DNA of 64,000 nucleotides from Arthrobacter sp. B3I4 (GCF_030816855.1 NZ_JAUSYK010000001.1:1488001-1552000); one strand, 5' to 3'; shown: positions 16,299 through 25,287, counted from the first letter of the stretch. The notes: generated from the letters alone by a model not told the origin. A program made the numbers and translations.

Positions 16299-17329
16299 CT
16301 TCACCGTCTGGGGAGCGCACCGGGCAGCACGGTGAGCGGGCGGCTACGGCCCTGCCGTCCGGGGTTTCCGGGGCGGAGCCGATGCCGACCCAGGAATTGA
16401 TTTACGGCTGCATGGGGCTGGGCGGCAGCTGGTCGGCGGAACCGTACTCGTCCGCGCACGTGGACGAGGCGGCCGCCGCCGTCGGCGCCGCGCTGGAGGC
16501 CGGCATCACGCTCTTTGACCATGCGGACATTTACCGCAGCGGCAAAGCCGAAGCGGTGTTTGGCGAGGTGCTGGCGCAGACGCCGGGTCTGCGTGAGCGG
16601 ATCCGGCTGCAGACCAAATGCGGCATCCGGCTCAACCAGGAAGGCTTGGACGCGTTCTACGACCTGAGCCGGGAGGGGATCCTGGAAAGGGTCAACGGGA
16701 GCCTTGCGCGGCTTCGGACCGACTACGTGGACGTGCTGATGCTGCACCGGCCGGATCCGTTGCTCGACCCGGCCGAGGTGGCCAGCGCCGTCGGGCAGTT
16801 GATGGCCGAAGGCAAAGTCCGCGCCCTGGGCGTGTCCAACATGTCCGCTCCGCAGATCGAGTTGTTGCAGGACCGGCTGGAGGTGCCCGTGGTGGCGAAC
16901 CAGCTGGAGATGAGCCTGTCCGCCCGGGCATGGCTGGAAAGCACCGTGCTGGTCAACCACGCCGAGGGCACGGACTACAGCTTCCCGCACGGCACCGTGG
17001 AGCATTGCGTGCGCCGCGGCATCACCCTGCAGGCTTACGGTTCCCTGTCCCGGGGGCTCTACACCGGGGCACCGGCGGCAACGCCGAGCGCGGCGGAGCG
17101 GGCCACGGCAGCCCTGGTGGCCGAGATGGCTGCGGCCAAAGGCACCACCGGGGAGGCGATCCTGCTGGGCTGGCTGATGAAGCACCCGGCCCGGATCTCA
17201 CCCGTGCTCGGAACCGCCGAGCCGGAGCGGATCCGGGCCTGCGCCGGGGCCGTCGGGGTGGCGGCCTCCATGAGCCGCGCCGAGTGGTACCGGCTATGGA
17301 TCACCGCCCGCGGCAGCAACATCCCCTAA
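16295..17329 (+). CDS. Aldo/keto reductase
   Basis: Up to 344 residues with the AKR tetrad in order: Asp in LFDHADIY, Tyr in the same motif, Lys in LQTKCG and His in LMLHRPD. LGVSNMSAPQIELL and the cofactor-binding C-terminus (SPVLGTAEPERI) complete the NADPH barrel, closest to the YdhF-like branch. The listed GTG overlaps the stop of the alpha-glucosidase gene (GTGA), suggesting translational coupling. The first 29 residues are not part of the fold, and ATG at 16382, after GGAG, is an equally plausible start. Substrate unknown; context suggests a sugar derivative. Confidence 0.85.
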   Translation: MTSPSGERTGQHGERAATALPSGVSGAEPMPTQELIYGCMGLGGSWSAEPYSSAHVDEAAAAVGAALEAGITLFDHADIYRSGKAEAVFGEVLAQTPGLRERIRLQTKCGIRLNQEGLDAFYDLSREGILERVNGSLARLRTDYVDVLMLHRPDPLLDPAEVASAVGQLMAEGKVRALGVSNMSAPQIELLQDRLEVPVVANQLEMSLSARAWLESTVLVNHAEGTDYSFPHGTVEHCVRRGITLQAYGSLSRGLYTGAPAATPSAAERATAALVAEMAAAKGTTGEAILLGWLMKHPARISPVLGTAEPERIRACAGAVGVAASMSRAEWYRLWITARGSNIP

Positions 17330-17420
17330 GCCGTCCGCCTGCCGCTGCGCCCCCAACCGCCCGCAGGTGGGCGTCGGATGCGGTTTTGTTCGTATTGGTC
17401 GCCCCGAACGGGGGTCTTAC

Positions 17421-17451
17421 TTGGCGGCGGGCGGTCCCGGGCGGCTAGCGT
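17421..17451 (+). promoter_or_regulatory. Promoter of the CitE-like gene (leaderless)
   Basis: TTGGCG (17421-17426), 19-nt spacer, TAGCGT (17446-17451), then 6 nt to ATG. No Shine-Dalgarno is present, so transcription is predicted to begin at the start codon. Confidence 0.5.
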
Positions 17452-17457
17452 AGAGAC

Positions 17458-18321
17458 ATGACCTCTATGACCACCGCCGGGATTGTCCGGCCCCAACGCA
17501 ACGTCCCGGCCGAAATTGCCCGCTCCTGGCTGCTGGTCAACGCCATGAAGCCGGAACTTTTCGGACCGTCGGCAGAGTCCCGCGCGGACGCCATCATCCT
17601 GGACATCGAAGACGCGGTGGATCCTTCCCAGAAAGACGCGGCCCGCGAGCACGTCGTCGACTGGCTGACCGCCGGTGGAAGCGCCTGGGTCCGGATCAAC
17701 GACGCCACCAGCCCCTTCTGGGCGGATGACCTCGCAGGCCTGCGCGGCACGCCCGGACTGCTGGGCGTGATGCTCGCCAAGACCGAGTCCGCGGACCAGG
17801 TCACCGAGAGCTTCCACCGCATGGACGGCAAGACCCCCGTGATTCCGCTGGTCGAGTCGGCCGTAGGCATCGAGGAGGCCAACCACATCGCCAAGGCCCA
17901 GGGCGCCTTCCGGCTGGCCTTCGGCTCGGGCGACTTCCGCCGCGACACCGGCATGGCCGCCACCGCGGAGGCGATGGCCTATCCCCGCGCCAAGCTGGTC
18001 GTGGCCAGCCGCGTGGGCAACCTGCCCGGCCCCGTCGACGGCCCCACGGTGGGCACCAACCACCCGATCCTGCGCGAGCAGACCGGCATCACGGTGATGA
18101 TGGGCATGACCGGCAAGCTCTGCCTCGCCATCGACCAGACCCCCGTCATCAACGAGGTCATCAGCCCCACGCCCTCCGACGTCGCCTGGGCCACCGACTT
18201 CATGGCCGACTTCGAGGCCAACGGCCGTGTCATCCGGGACGGCTCCGACCTGCCGCGCCTGGGCCGTGCCGAGAAGATCATGAAGCTCGCGGTAGCGTTT
18301 GGGGTGCAGCCGGCCCTGTAG
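17458..18321 (+). CDS. HpcH/HpaI aldolase/citrate lyase family protein (CitE-like CoA-ester lyase)
   Basis: 287 residues of a TIM-barrel lyase. SWLLVNAMKPELF, DIEDAVDPSQKD, WVRIN and PLVESAVGIEEA are family signatures; the Glu in PLVES and Asp in GSGDFRRD are the Mg2+ ligands. Family members cleave or form C-C bonds in (3S)-malyl-CoA, citramalyl-CoA or related thioesters. Stand-alone CitE-like proteins in Actinobacteria are not part of a citrate lyase complex. The gene begins a probable two-gene unit with the DUF2797 gene 27 nt downstream. Exact CoA ester unknown. Confidence 0.83.
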   Translation: MTSMTTAGIVRPQRNVPAEIARSWLLVNAMKPELFGPSAESRADAIILDIEDAVDPSQKDAAREHVVDWLTAGGSAWVRINDATSPFWADDLAGLRGTPGLLGVMLAKTESADQVTESFHRMDGKTPVIPLVESAVGIEEANHIAKAQGAFRLAFGSGDFRRDTGMAATAEAMAYPRAKLVVASRVGNLPGPVDGPTVGTNHPILREQTGITVMMGMTGKLCLAIDQTPVINEVISPTPSDVAWATDFMADFEANGRVIRDGSDLPRLGRAEKIMKLAVAFGVQPAL

Positions 18322-18348
18322 CCGACCCCGATCCAGCAAGGAGACCCC

Positions 18349-19284
18349 GTGACCGATACCCGTTATCTGGTCCACGGGGTCTTTTGGGATGGTCCTGCGC
18401 CCTCGGCCGCCGGGGAGGCCCGGGTCGTCCTGCGCCTGCAGGACGACGCGGGGGCGATCCGAGAGGTAGCGCTCGACGCCGGAACCCGGCTCGGCTTCCG
18501 CGTCACCGCCCCGGGGAAGCGCTGCCTGGGCCACCACAAGGTCCACGGTCCGGCGGAGCGCGACTACGTCCGCTGCGCGGAGCGGGCCGCTGCCGAGCGC
18601 GGTCACCAGTGCGGCACCTGTTTCGCCGTCGACGATTCCCGGCTGGTCCACGATTTCCACCGCGGCGGCCGCGTGCCGGCGGGGCTGCGGGCCTATCTCA
18701 TGCAACCGCACTGGCTGTACGTGGCGACCTTCGCCAACGGGGCCAGCAAGGTTGGCACCGCCGCGGAGCTGCGCAAATGGAACCGGCTCGCGGAACAAGG
18801 AGCCGTCGCGGCCCGCTACGTTGCCGCCGCCGACGACGGGCGGATCGTGAGGCTTCTGGAGGACCTCGTCACCCGCGACGCCGGGCTGCCGCAGCAGGTC
18901 CGCTCGACGGCGAAGGCCGCCGGGATCGCCGCGCCGCTGCTCCCTGCCGACGTCGATGCCCGCAACGCCCGCCGGGCCGCCGGAGCCCGCGCAGTGCTGG
19001 CCGTCGCCGGCAGTGAGGGGTACCGGGTCGTGGACGAGCAGTGGCGGCGGCCCCGGTTGGCGGACGCCGCAGCCGTCCCGGCGCTCCGGCACGCCTACCC
19101 GCATGATCTCGGCTCCGGCACGCACGGCTTCGAGACCACGGCGCTGAGCGGCAGCGTTGCCTTGGCCCGGCTCGACGGCGCGGACTTGGACTTCGTGGTG
19201 AACCTCGCCAGCCTGAAGGGGCGGACCATCGAACTCGGCCAGCACCGCTCGGAGGTCCCGGCGGTCCAGGAGTCCCTGTTCTGA
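18349..19284 (+). CDS. DUF2797 domain protein
   Basis: 311 residues starting at GTG with AAGGAG 5 nt upstream. An N-terminal part carries Cys59, Cys76, Cys88 and Cys91 (RCLGHHK, RCAER, QCGTC), which could bind one zinc ion. This is followed by LYVATFANGASKVGTA, which resembles the GIY-YIG-like strand of the family, and an alpha/beta C-terminal half. DUF2797 has no assigned function. It follows the CitE-like gene closely and is probably cotranscribed. I have no functional inference beyond a possible nucleic-acid-related role suggested by the zinc-ribbon and GIY-YIG-like look. Confidence 0.78.
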   Translation: MTDTRYLVHGVFWDGPAPSAAGEARVVLRLQDDAGAIREVALDAGTRLGFRVTAPGKRCLGHHKVHGPAERDYVRCAERAAAERGHQCGTCFAVDDSRLVHDFHRGGRVPAGLRAYLMQPHWLYVATFANGASKVGTAAELRKWNRLAEQGAVAARYVAAADDGRIVRLLEDLVTRDAGLPQQVRSTAKAAGIAAPLLPADVDARNARRAAGARAVLAVAGSEGYRVVDEQWRRPRLADAAAVPALRHAYPHDLGSGTHGFETTALSGSVALARLDGADLDFVVNLASLKGRTIELGQHRSEVPAVQESLF

Positions 19285-19413
19285 AGCGCAAATTACCTGG
19301 CGACGCGCAAAAGTCCGGACGCGCCCGGTATTCCCGCGTCGGTGGGTAATATCCGCGGCGCCGGGAACCAGGCGCGTCGCAGAGCGACCCACTGCTCCCC
19401 GTAGAATGGCACG

Positions 19414-19638
19414 GTGCTGAACGAATTCTGGGCTACCGCATCAACCACCTACAAGGTGCTCGTTTTCAGCGCCATGGGACTGATCGCCGTCGGCATCATT
19501 CTTAACCTGGTCGGCAACAACACCGGCAACCAGGGACTCGCCATGACCTCGCTGGCAGTTATCGGGCTCGGGCTCATCCTGCACATCGTCGGCATCGTGG
19601 TCCGCGGCCAAACGATCCGCAGGAACCTCAAGCGGTAG
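19414..19638 (+). CDS. Small two-helix membrane protein
   Basis: 74 residues: a short polar start, a hydrophobic helix (about 15-32), a polar linker with NNTGNQG, a second helix (about 44-62) and a basic tail QTIRRNLKR. Start GTG at 19414 has TAGAAT (19402-19407) exactly 6 nt upstream and no Shine-Dalgarno. It overlaps the 3' end of the convergent SulP gene by 11 bp. Not recognised as a named family; function unknown. Confidence 0.75.
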   Translation: MLNEFWATASTTYKVLVFSAMGLIAVGIILNLVGNNTGNQGLAMTSLAVIGLGLILHIVGIVVRGQTIRRNLKR

Positions 19639-21307
19639 CAGCGGCGTTCCGCAGCACGTGGCTGCGGGCGTGCTCCACCGCTGCCGGCAGGCTGTCGAAC
19701 AGGTGCTTGTGGTGCCGCAGCGAGCGGATCACGCCGACGTTCGTGACGAGGTCCAGGTGCTGCGGCTGGACGCCCTTGAGCAGCACGGTCACGCCCCGCA
19801 GCTCCAGCGCCGCGATCACTTCAACGAGCGTGTGCGCCCCGGTCGCGTCGAGCATGCGGACCTGGGACAGCCGGATGATCGCGACCTGGATGTCCTTGAC
19901 CTGGCTGATTTCCTGCAGCACCCGTTCCGCAGCGCCGAAGAACATCGCGCCGTCCAGCCGGAAGATCGCGATGTGTCCGTCGCCGGGCGCCGAGGCCCCG
20001 GGGATGGGCTCGCGCTGCACCCCGCTGAGCGAGGCGAACTTGCGCAGCGTGAAGACTGCCGCCGCGACCAGGCCGATTTCGATGGCCACGATAAGGTCGA
20101 ATGCCACGGTGATCAACGCGGTGAGCACGAAGACGAAGGCGTCGGCCCGGGTGGAACGCAGCACCGCCGCGACGGTCTGCCGGGAGACCATGCGGGTGGC
20201 CGTGACCATCAGGATTCCGGCCAGGACCGCCAGCGGGATCCTGCCCACCCAACCGGCCGCCAGGTAGATGATCGCCAGCAGCACGAGGGCGTGCGCAATG
20301 GCTGCGAGCCGGGTCCTGGCGCCGGAACGGACGTTGACCGCGGTGCGTGCGATCGCCCCCGTGGCCGGCATCCCGCCGAAGAACCCCGCGGCGACCGAGG
20401 CCAGGCCCTGGCCGGTGAGTTCACGGTCCGGGCTGTACGCGCCGGTCGGCCGGCCGTCCGGACCCACCATGCCGGCCGCCACCCGGGCCGACAGCAGCGA
20501 CTCGATGGCCGCGAGGGTGGCAATGGACACCGCAGGCATGAACAACTGGCCGAGCCCCGACAGTTCCATGGACGGCAACGACGGCGCGGGCAGGGAATGC
20601 GGCAGTAAGCCGATCCGGGGGATCTGGAGGTCCAGGACTTCAGCGGCGACGGTGGCCAGCAGCACCGCGGCCAGGCTGGCGGGGACGGCCTTGGTAAACC
20701 GGGGCAGCAGGTACATCACGGCGGCGACGCCGGCCACCACGGCCAGGGTCTGCAGCACCGCGGGTGCGGTGGCGGTGGCGGCGCTCTCGACGGCGGCGAG
20801 CAGGGTGTTGTGGCCCGGAACTCCTTCCGTGCCGGTGGCCATCGGCACCTGCTGCAGGAAGATGATGGCGGCGATGCCCAGGGTGAAGCCTTCGACGACG
20901 GGCCACGGGATGAACGCGACGGCCCGGCCCAGGCCGCTGAGGCCCAGGACGATGACCATCAGCCCGGCCATGACGGAGACCAGGGCGATGCTTCCCGTCC
21001 CGTGCGCCGCCACTACGGGAGCCAGGACCACCACCATGGCGCCGGTGGGGCCGGAAACCTGGACGGAGGATCCGCCCATCAGCGCGGCCACCAGCCCGGC
21101 AACCACTGCAGTGACGAGGCCGGCCTCCGCACCGACGCCCGAGCTCACCCCGAAGGCGAGGGCCAGGGGGAGGGCGACGATTCCTACGGTGATGCCGGAG
21201 AGCAGGTCCGTCCGCCACGACGAGCGCAAGCCGGAATAGTCATCCCGGGAGGGCAGGAACCTGGCGACCCGGACCCGGGCGCCCCGGAGCGCTGTCCCGG
21301 CGCTCAC
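19628..21307 (-). CDS. SulP family anion transporter with STAS domain
   Basis: 559 residues. About 11-14 membrane helices start at DLLSGITVGIVALPLALAFG, the SulP signature, with GPTGAMVVVLAPV and GMPATGAIARTAVNVRSGAR in the core. A C-terminal cytoplasmic STAS domain (about 445-545) has QVRMLDATGAHTLVEV. SulP proteins move sulfate, bicarbonate or other anions. The start is GTG at 21307, overlapping the stop of the upstream ArsR gene (GTGA), so the two are translationally coupled. ArsR-SulP pairs suggest control by an ion, thiol or oxidant, but the transported anion cannot be read from the sequence. Confidence 0.9.
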   Translation of the reverse strand: MSAGTALRGARVRVARFLPSRDDYSGLRSSWRTDLLSGITVGIVALPLALAFGVSSGVGAEAGLVTAVVAGLVAALMGGSSVQVSGPTGAMVVVLAPVVAAHGTGSIALVSVMAGLMVIVLGLSGLGRAVAFIPWPVVEGFTLGIAAIIFLQQVPMATGTEGVPGHNTLLAAVESAATATAPAVLQTLAVVAGVAAVMYLLPRFTKAVPASLAAVLLATVAAEVLDLQIPRIGLLPHSLPAPSLPSMELSGLGQLFMPAVSIATLAAIESLLSARVAAGMVGPDGRPTGAYSPDRELTGQGLASVAAGFFGGMPATGAIARTAVNVRSGARTRLAAIAHALVLLAIIYLAAGWVGRIPLAVLAGILMVTATRMVSRQTVAAVLRSTRADAFVFVLTALITVAFDLIVAIEIGLVAAAVFTLRKFASLSGVQREPIPGASAPGDGHIAIFRLDGAMFFGAAERVLQEISQVKDIQVAIIRLSQVRMLDATGAHTLVEVIAALELRGVTVLLKGVQPQHLDLVTNVGVIRSLRHHKHLFDSLPAAVEHARSHVLRNAAATA

Positions 21308-21681
21308 GAGGCGGAACCGTTCAGGTGTGCGGCGGGCAGTTGCTGGGCGAGCCGGAGCTGCTCGCCCGAGTCGGCGAGGCTGTCAAGCAGGAAGATCCGG
21401 GCGATGGCCAACAGCTCGGCGATTTTCGGGTGCGCCAGCCGGTAGGTCACCACGTTGGCCGTCCGGACCGACGTCACCACCCGGTGCCGGCGGAGCGTGG
21501 CGAGGTGCTGGGAGAGGTGCGAAGCCTCAAGACCTGTTTCAGCAAGCAGGTAGCTCACCGGCGCAGCCGTGTCCGGAGCGGCCGCCAGCAGTTCCAGGAC
21601 CCGGATACGCGCGGGATGCGCCAAGGCCTTGAAGAGGTTGGCTTTGATCTCATACAGGGGAGTCTGGGCTGCTGGAATCAT
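21304..21681 (-). CDS. ArsR family winged-helix regulator
   Basis: 125 residues with the ArsR helix set: KANLFKALAHPARIRVLELL, SYLLAETGLEASHLSQHLATLRRHRVV and RTANVVTYRLAHP. The metal motif ELCVCDL is absent and no cysteine is present, so it is not a classical ArsR/SmtB metal sensor. The start ATG at 21681 is chosen by homology; the frame is open further upstream but that part is not protein-like. It is coupled to the SulP gene by a 4-bp overlap, and a palindrome overlaps its promoter at 21737-21756, so autoregulation is likely. Ligand unknown. Confidence 0.85.
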   Translation of the reverse strand: MIPAAQTPLYEIKANLFKALAHPARIRVLELLAAAPDTAAPVSYLLAETGLEASHLSQHLATLRRHRVVTSVRTANVVTYRLAHPKIAELLAIARIFLLDSLADSGEQLRLAQQLPAAHLNGSAS

Positions 21682-21736
21682 GGGGCTCTGGGCTCTCTCG
21701 GCGGATGAGCGCCGGGGGAGCGCTGCACCGTGAATT

Positions 21737-21759
21737 GATGGAATGATCGTTTCATCATA
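21737..21759 (-). promoter_or_regulatory. Promoter with ArsR operator palindrome
   Basis: GATGGAATGATCGTTTCATC (21737-21756) is an imperfect 20-bp palindrome (16 of 20 positions symmetric) centred on GATC. It overlaps the minus-strand -10 TATGAT (21759-21754). It is one of the few AT-rich spots here, as expected for an ArsR site. Confidence 0.55.
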
Positions 21760-21878
21760 TCGTGCCCCGAACGCCCTCCGGCGACGGGGTGGTGGGCTGG
21801 CAGCCACGCCGCAGGAGCGTGTCCCGCCGCCGGGCGTAACCCGCAGAGCCGCAGCAGGCCGGGCGCTAGGCTGGAACC

Positions 21879-22376
21879 ATGACAATCAATCCGGACCTGC
21901 AGGGCCGCAGCTACCCTGCCGCAGAGGTGTATGACGTCGGGCGCGAGAAGATCCGCGAGTTCGCCCGCGCTGTCAAAGCAACCCACCCCGCCCACTTCGA
22001 CGTGGACGCCGCCCGGGCCCTCGGGCACGGCGACCTCGTGGCACCGCCCACCTTCGCGATCATCGTCGCCCAGCGCGCCGATGCGCAACTGATCGAGGAT
22101 CCGGAGTCAGGGATCGATTTCTCCCGCGTGGTCCACGCCGACCAGCGCTTCGTCCACCACCGGCCGATCGTCGCCGGTGACCGGCTCGTCGCCGAGCTGC
22201 ACGTCGACGGCGTCCGCGCCATGGGAGGTGGCGCCATGATCACCACCCGTTCAGAGATCTTCGCCCTCGCCGGAAGCCCCGCAAGCAATGCGTCGGGCGG
22301 TGACCCGGAGACCGGGACGCGCGAAGCGGTCGCAACCACCACCTCGTCCATCCTGGTCCGCGGAGAGGGACAGTAG
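21879..22376 (+). CDS. MaoC-like/FAS1-type dehydratase subunit (HadA-like)
   Basis: 165 residues of the UPF0336/FAS1-like hot-dog family: GRSYPAAEVYDVGREKIREFA, APPTFAIIV and VVHADQRFVHHRPIVAGDRL. In mycobacteria HadA pairs with HadB to dehydrate 3-hydroxyacyl-ACP, with HadB giving the catalytic residues. The hydratase motif is found in the next gene, 3 nt downstream, so the same heterodimer is likely. This organism need not make mycolic acids, so the substrate may be ordinary or other acyl thioesters. TAGGCT (21867-21872) lies 6 nt before ATG, predicting a leaderless operon mRNA. Confidence 0.85.
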   Translation: MTINPDLQGRSYPAAEVYDVGREKIREFARAVKATHPAHFDVDAARALGHGDLVAPPTFAIIVAQRADAQLIEDPESGIDFSRVVHADQRFVHHRPIVAGDRLVAELHVDGVRAMGGGAMITTRSEIFALAGSPASNASGGDPETGTREAVATTTSSILVRGEGQ

Positions 22377-22379
22377 CGC

Positions 22380-22817
22380 ATGCGCCCCACACTTTCAGAG
22401 CTCACCGTCGGCCAGGACCTTGGCAGCCGCAGCATCGACGTCACCCGAACCGACCTCGTCAAGTACGCCGGCGCCTCCGGCGACTTCAACCCGATCCACT
22501 GGAACGAGGCTTTTGCCTCCAGCGTCGGCCTTCCCGGGGTGATCGCCCACGGCATGTTCACCATGGGGGCCGCCGTGCAGCTTGTGACCGACTGGGCCGG
22601 CGACCCGGCCGCCGTCGTCGACTTCCAGACCCGTTTCACGAAACCGGTGCCGGTCGCTGACACCACGGGCACTCCGGAGGCCGGCGCCGCCATCGAAGTC
22701 AGCGCCGCGGTCGGCGCGCTCGACGCCGAGGCGGGTACCGCCCGCGTGGATCTCACCGTCGTCGCCGGCGGCCAGCGAGTCCTGATGAAGGCCCAGGCCG
22801 TCGTCCGGCTGGGCTGA
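22380..22817 (+). CDS. MaoC-like dehydratase, catalytic subunit (HadB-like)
   Basis: 145 residues of a single hot-dog domain with the hydratase-2 motif GDFNPIHWNEAFASSVGLPGV followed by IAHG, which supplies the catalytic Asp and His. It follows the HadA-like gene by 3 nt and precedes an MFS gene by 15 nt. The order HadA-like, HadB-like and nearby murB recalls the mycobacterial and general actinobacterial arrangement. It should act on 3-hydroxyacyl or enoyl thioesters as a heterodimer with its neighbour. Confidence 0.87.
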   Translation: MRPTLSELTVGQDLGSRSIDVTRTDLVKYAGASGDFNPIHWNEAFASSVGLPGVIAHGMFTMGAAVQLVTDWAGDPAAVVDFQTRFTKPVPVADTTGTPEAGAAIEVSAAVGALDAEAGTARVDLTVVAGGQRVLMKAQAVVRLG

Positions 22818-22832
22818 CCGGATGACGCGCTT

Positions 22833-24110
22833 GTGAGGGTGAACGCCGCCCAAAGCCTTGAGGTCACCCGGTGGCGCAACGCAGTAGTGGCCGCTTATGC
22901 CTTCAGCGGCATAGCCTTCGCGAGCTGGGTGTCCCGGCTTCCCGCTATCCGGGACGGGCTGGACCTCACCCCCGGAAACGTCGGGCTCCTGCTGCTGTGC
23001 ATGACGCTGGGCTCCTTCGTCTCGGTGTCCGCGTCCGGGCTGATCGTGCTGCGCTTTGGCTCCAAGCAGACCATCCGGATCGGCAGCATCATGGTGGGCG
23101 CCGGCCTTGTCCTTGCCGGGTTCGGCACCTCCGTCCTGGTCAACCCGCTGGCAGTTGCGGCCGGCCTCGTGGTGGTCGGCCTCGGGACGGCCAGCTGGAA
23201 CACTGCCTCCAACGTCGAGGGCGCCGCCGTGGAGCGGGCGGTCAGGCGGCACATCATGCCTCGCCTGCACGGCGCGTTCAGCCTCGGCACGGTCGCCGGC
23301 GCGGGAGCCGGTGCCTGGGCGGCAGGAGCATCGGTGCCCGTCTTCTGGCACCTGAGCGTCGTCGGCCTGCTGGTCGCCGGTTCCGTGGCCACGGCCGCCG
23401 GCTGGTTCCGGGCCGACATCACCGAGGTGGAAGAGGCCGCGGCTTTCCGGCCGGACACGGCGGACACCTTCGAGGATCCCTCCACCGGCCCGCTCCCGGT
23501 CATCAGCCAGACCACCCGAAACCCGGCAGCGCCGCTGGACAACAAGCGGCAGATTGCGCAGGCGTGGCGGGACCGCAGGACCCTGCTGCTGGGCGTCCTG
23601 GTGCTGGGACTGGCCCTTGCCGAGGGTGCAGCAGGGGATTGGGTGGCTCTGGCACTCGCCGACGGCCACGGCCAGTCGGACGCCGCCGGCGCGGCCGGCT
23701 ACGGACTCTTCGTCACCTTCATGACCGTGGGGCGGTTCGCCGGGACCCTGGTGCTGGACCGCTACGGCCGCGTTCCGGTGATGCGCTGGTGCGCAGCGCT
23801 GGCTGTGGCGGGGCTCGGGTTGTTCGTCTTCGCTCCGGTTCCCTGGCTGGCCTACGTGGCCCTGGCTGTCTGGGGGCTGGGTGCCTCGCTGGGCTTCCCG
23901 GTGGGCATGTCCGCTGCCGCCGATGACCCGGTCAAAGCCGCCGCACGGGTCTCTGTCGTGTCCACTATCGGCTACGGGGCGTTCCTTTGCGGACCGCCCC
24001 TGCTGGGTCTGCTGGCCGAGCACGTCGGTATCCTGCACTCGCTGCTGGCCGTCATGGTGATGCTGGTGGTCAGCTTTCTGCTGTCACCGGTAGCCCGCCG
24101 GCCCGCCTAG
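22833..24110 (+). CDS. MFS transporter
   Basis: 425 residues with about 12 membrane helices in two halves, separated by a long acidic loop (about 200-245). The N-terminus YAFSGIAFASWVSRLPAIRDGLDLTPGNVGLLLL fits the YbjJ-like branch of sugar or drug MFS carriers. Start is GTG at 22833; a second GTG two codons later is equally possible. It is downstream of the dehydratase pair with a 15-nt gap, so it may be cotranscribed. Substrate unknown. Confidence 0.85.
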   Translation: MRVNAAQSLEVTRWRNAVVAAYAFSGIAFASWVSRLPAIRDGLDLTPGNVGLLLLCMTLGSFVSVSASGLIVLRFGSKQTIRIGSIMVGAGLVLAGFGTSVLVNPLAVAAGLVVVGLGTASWNTASNVEGAAVERAVRRHIMPRLHGAFSLGTVAGAGAGAWAAGASVPVFWHLSVVGLLVAGSVATAAGWFRADITEVEEAAAFRPDTADTFEDPSTGPLPVISQTTRNPAAPLDNKRQIAQAWRDRRTLLLGVLVLGLALAEGAAGDWVALALADGHGQSDAAGAAGYGLFVTFMTVGRFAGTLVLDRYGRVPVMRWCAALAVAGLGLFVFAPVPWLAYVALAVWGLGASLGFPVGMSAAADDPVKAAARVSVVSTIGYGAFLCGPPLLGLLAEHVGILHSLLAVMVMLVVSFLLSPVARRPA

Positions 24111-24180
24111 CCCCGCGCGCGACGGCGTAAGGGCTGGCCGGCTTTCTGAGGGACCCGGGGAACCCGGCTAGGCTGGAGGG

Positions 24181-25248
24181 GTGACCCAGACACTGCTTTC
24201 TGCCCTGACCACGGCCCGCGTCGGCGGTCCCGCCGCCCGCTACATCGAAGCCGGCACCGAAGCGGAGATCATCGACGCCGTCCGGACGGCCGACGCCGGC
24301 GGCGAACCGCTGCTGATCATCGGCGGCGGCTCCAATCTGCTGGTCGGGGACGAAGGCTTTCCCGGCACGGTGCTGAAGATCGCATCCCAGGGGTTCGCGG
24401 TCAACGCGGAGGACTCGTGCGGCGGCGTCGCCGTCGTGGTTCAGGCCGGCCACAACTGGGACGCCCTTGTCGATCACGCCGTGAAGCATGCCTGGTCAGG
24501 CATTGAGGCGCTCTCCGGCATTCCGGGCGCCACCGGCGCGACCCCGGTCCAGAACGTCGGGGCGTACGGCGCCGACGTCTCGCAGACCATCGCGGCGGTG
24601 CGCACCTGGGACCGAGAACGCAACGCCGTGCAGACGTTCACCAATTCCGAACTCAAATTCGGCTACCGCGACTCCATCCTCAAGCAAACGACAATCAACG
24701 GCTCGCCGCGCTATGTGGTCCTCACCGTCGAATTCCAGCTGCCCCTGGGCCGGATGAGCGCCCCGGTCCGCTACGCCGAGCTGGCACGCGCGCTCGGGGT
24801 CGAACCCGGCCAGCGGGCTTACTCGAACGACGTCCGCCGTGAGGTGCTCCGGCTCCGCGCGTCCAAGGGCATGGTGTGGGACGCGGCGGACCGGGACACC
24901 TACTCCACCGGCTCCTTCTTCACCAACCCGATCGTGGCCGCCGAGGTCGCCGGCACGCTGCCGGAAGATGCGCCCCGCTACCCGGGCGGCGCCGACGGGC
25001 TGACGAAGCTCTCAGCGGCGTGGCTGATCGATAAAGCCGGTTACGGCAAGGGCTTCGGGCTGGACCCGGGAAGCGTCTCCGGCGGCCGGGCCTCCCTGTC
25101 CACCAAGCACACCCTGGCCATCACCAACCGGGGCGGAGCCAGCGCCGCTGACCTGCTGGCTATCGCGCGTGAGGTGCGCCGCGGCGTGGTGGAACGGTTC
25201 GGCATCGAGCTGCATCCGGAGCCCCTGTTGATCGGCGTCACGCTCTAG
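24181..25248 (+). CDS. murB: UDP-N-acetylmuramate dehydrogenase
   Basis: 355 residues. FAD-binding motifs GGGSNLLVGDEGF and SGIPGATGATPVQNVGAYG, GYRDSILK, the catalytic Ser in TGSFFTNP, and the C-terminal Glu in ELHPEPLLIG are all present. It reduces UDP-GlcNAc-enolpyruvate to UDP-MurNAc with NADPH in peptidoglycan synthesis. The start is GTG at 24181, 6 nt after TAGGCT (24169-24174); the GGAGGG lying directly against the GTG is too close to act as a normal ribosome site. Despite its position it has its own promoter and is not simply part of the dehydratase operon. Confidence 0.95.
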   Translation: MTQTLLSALTTARVGGPAARYIEAGTEAEIIDAVRTADAGGEPLLIIGGGSNLLVGDEGFPGTVLKIASQGFAVNAEDSCGGVAVVVQAGHNWDALVDHAVKHAWSGIEALSGIPGATGATPVQNVGAYGADVSQTIAAVRTWDRERNAVQTFTNSELKFGYRDSILKQTTINGSPRYVVLTVEFQLPLGRMSAPVRYAELARALGVEPGQRAYSNDVRREVLRLRASKGMVWDAADRDTYSTGSFFTNPIVAAEVAGTLPEDAPRYPGGADGLTKLSAAWLIDKAGYGKGFGLDPGSVSGGRASLSTKHTLAITNRGGASAADLLAIAREVRRGVVERFGIELHPEPLLIGVTL

Positions 25249-25287
25249 ACCCCTGTGCTCGGCGGTTTCGCCAGTCCGCGGGACCGC

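Noticed and set aside
19300..19380. Distant inverted repeat GCGACGCGC/GCGCGTCGC before the 74-residue gene
   Set aside because: Only 9 bp over a 63-nt gap in very GC-rich DNA, easily expected by chance; not a credible terminator or operator.
17326..19392. A 688-codon minus-strand open frame opposite the CitE-like and DUF2797 genes
   Set aside because: It is a GC-rich antisense shadow; the plus strand encodes recognised families with ribosome sites, and the frame has no domain.
22395..24038. A 547-codon minus-strand open frame opposite HadB-like and MFS genes
   Set aside because: Shadow of high-GC codons; no membrane, signal or domain pattern.
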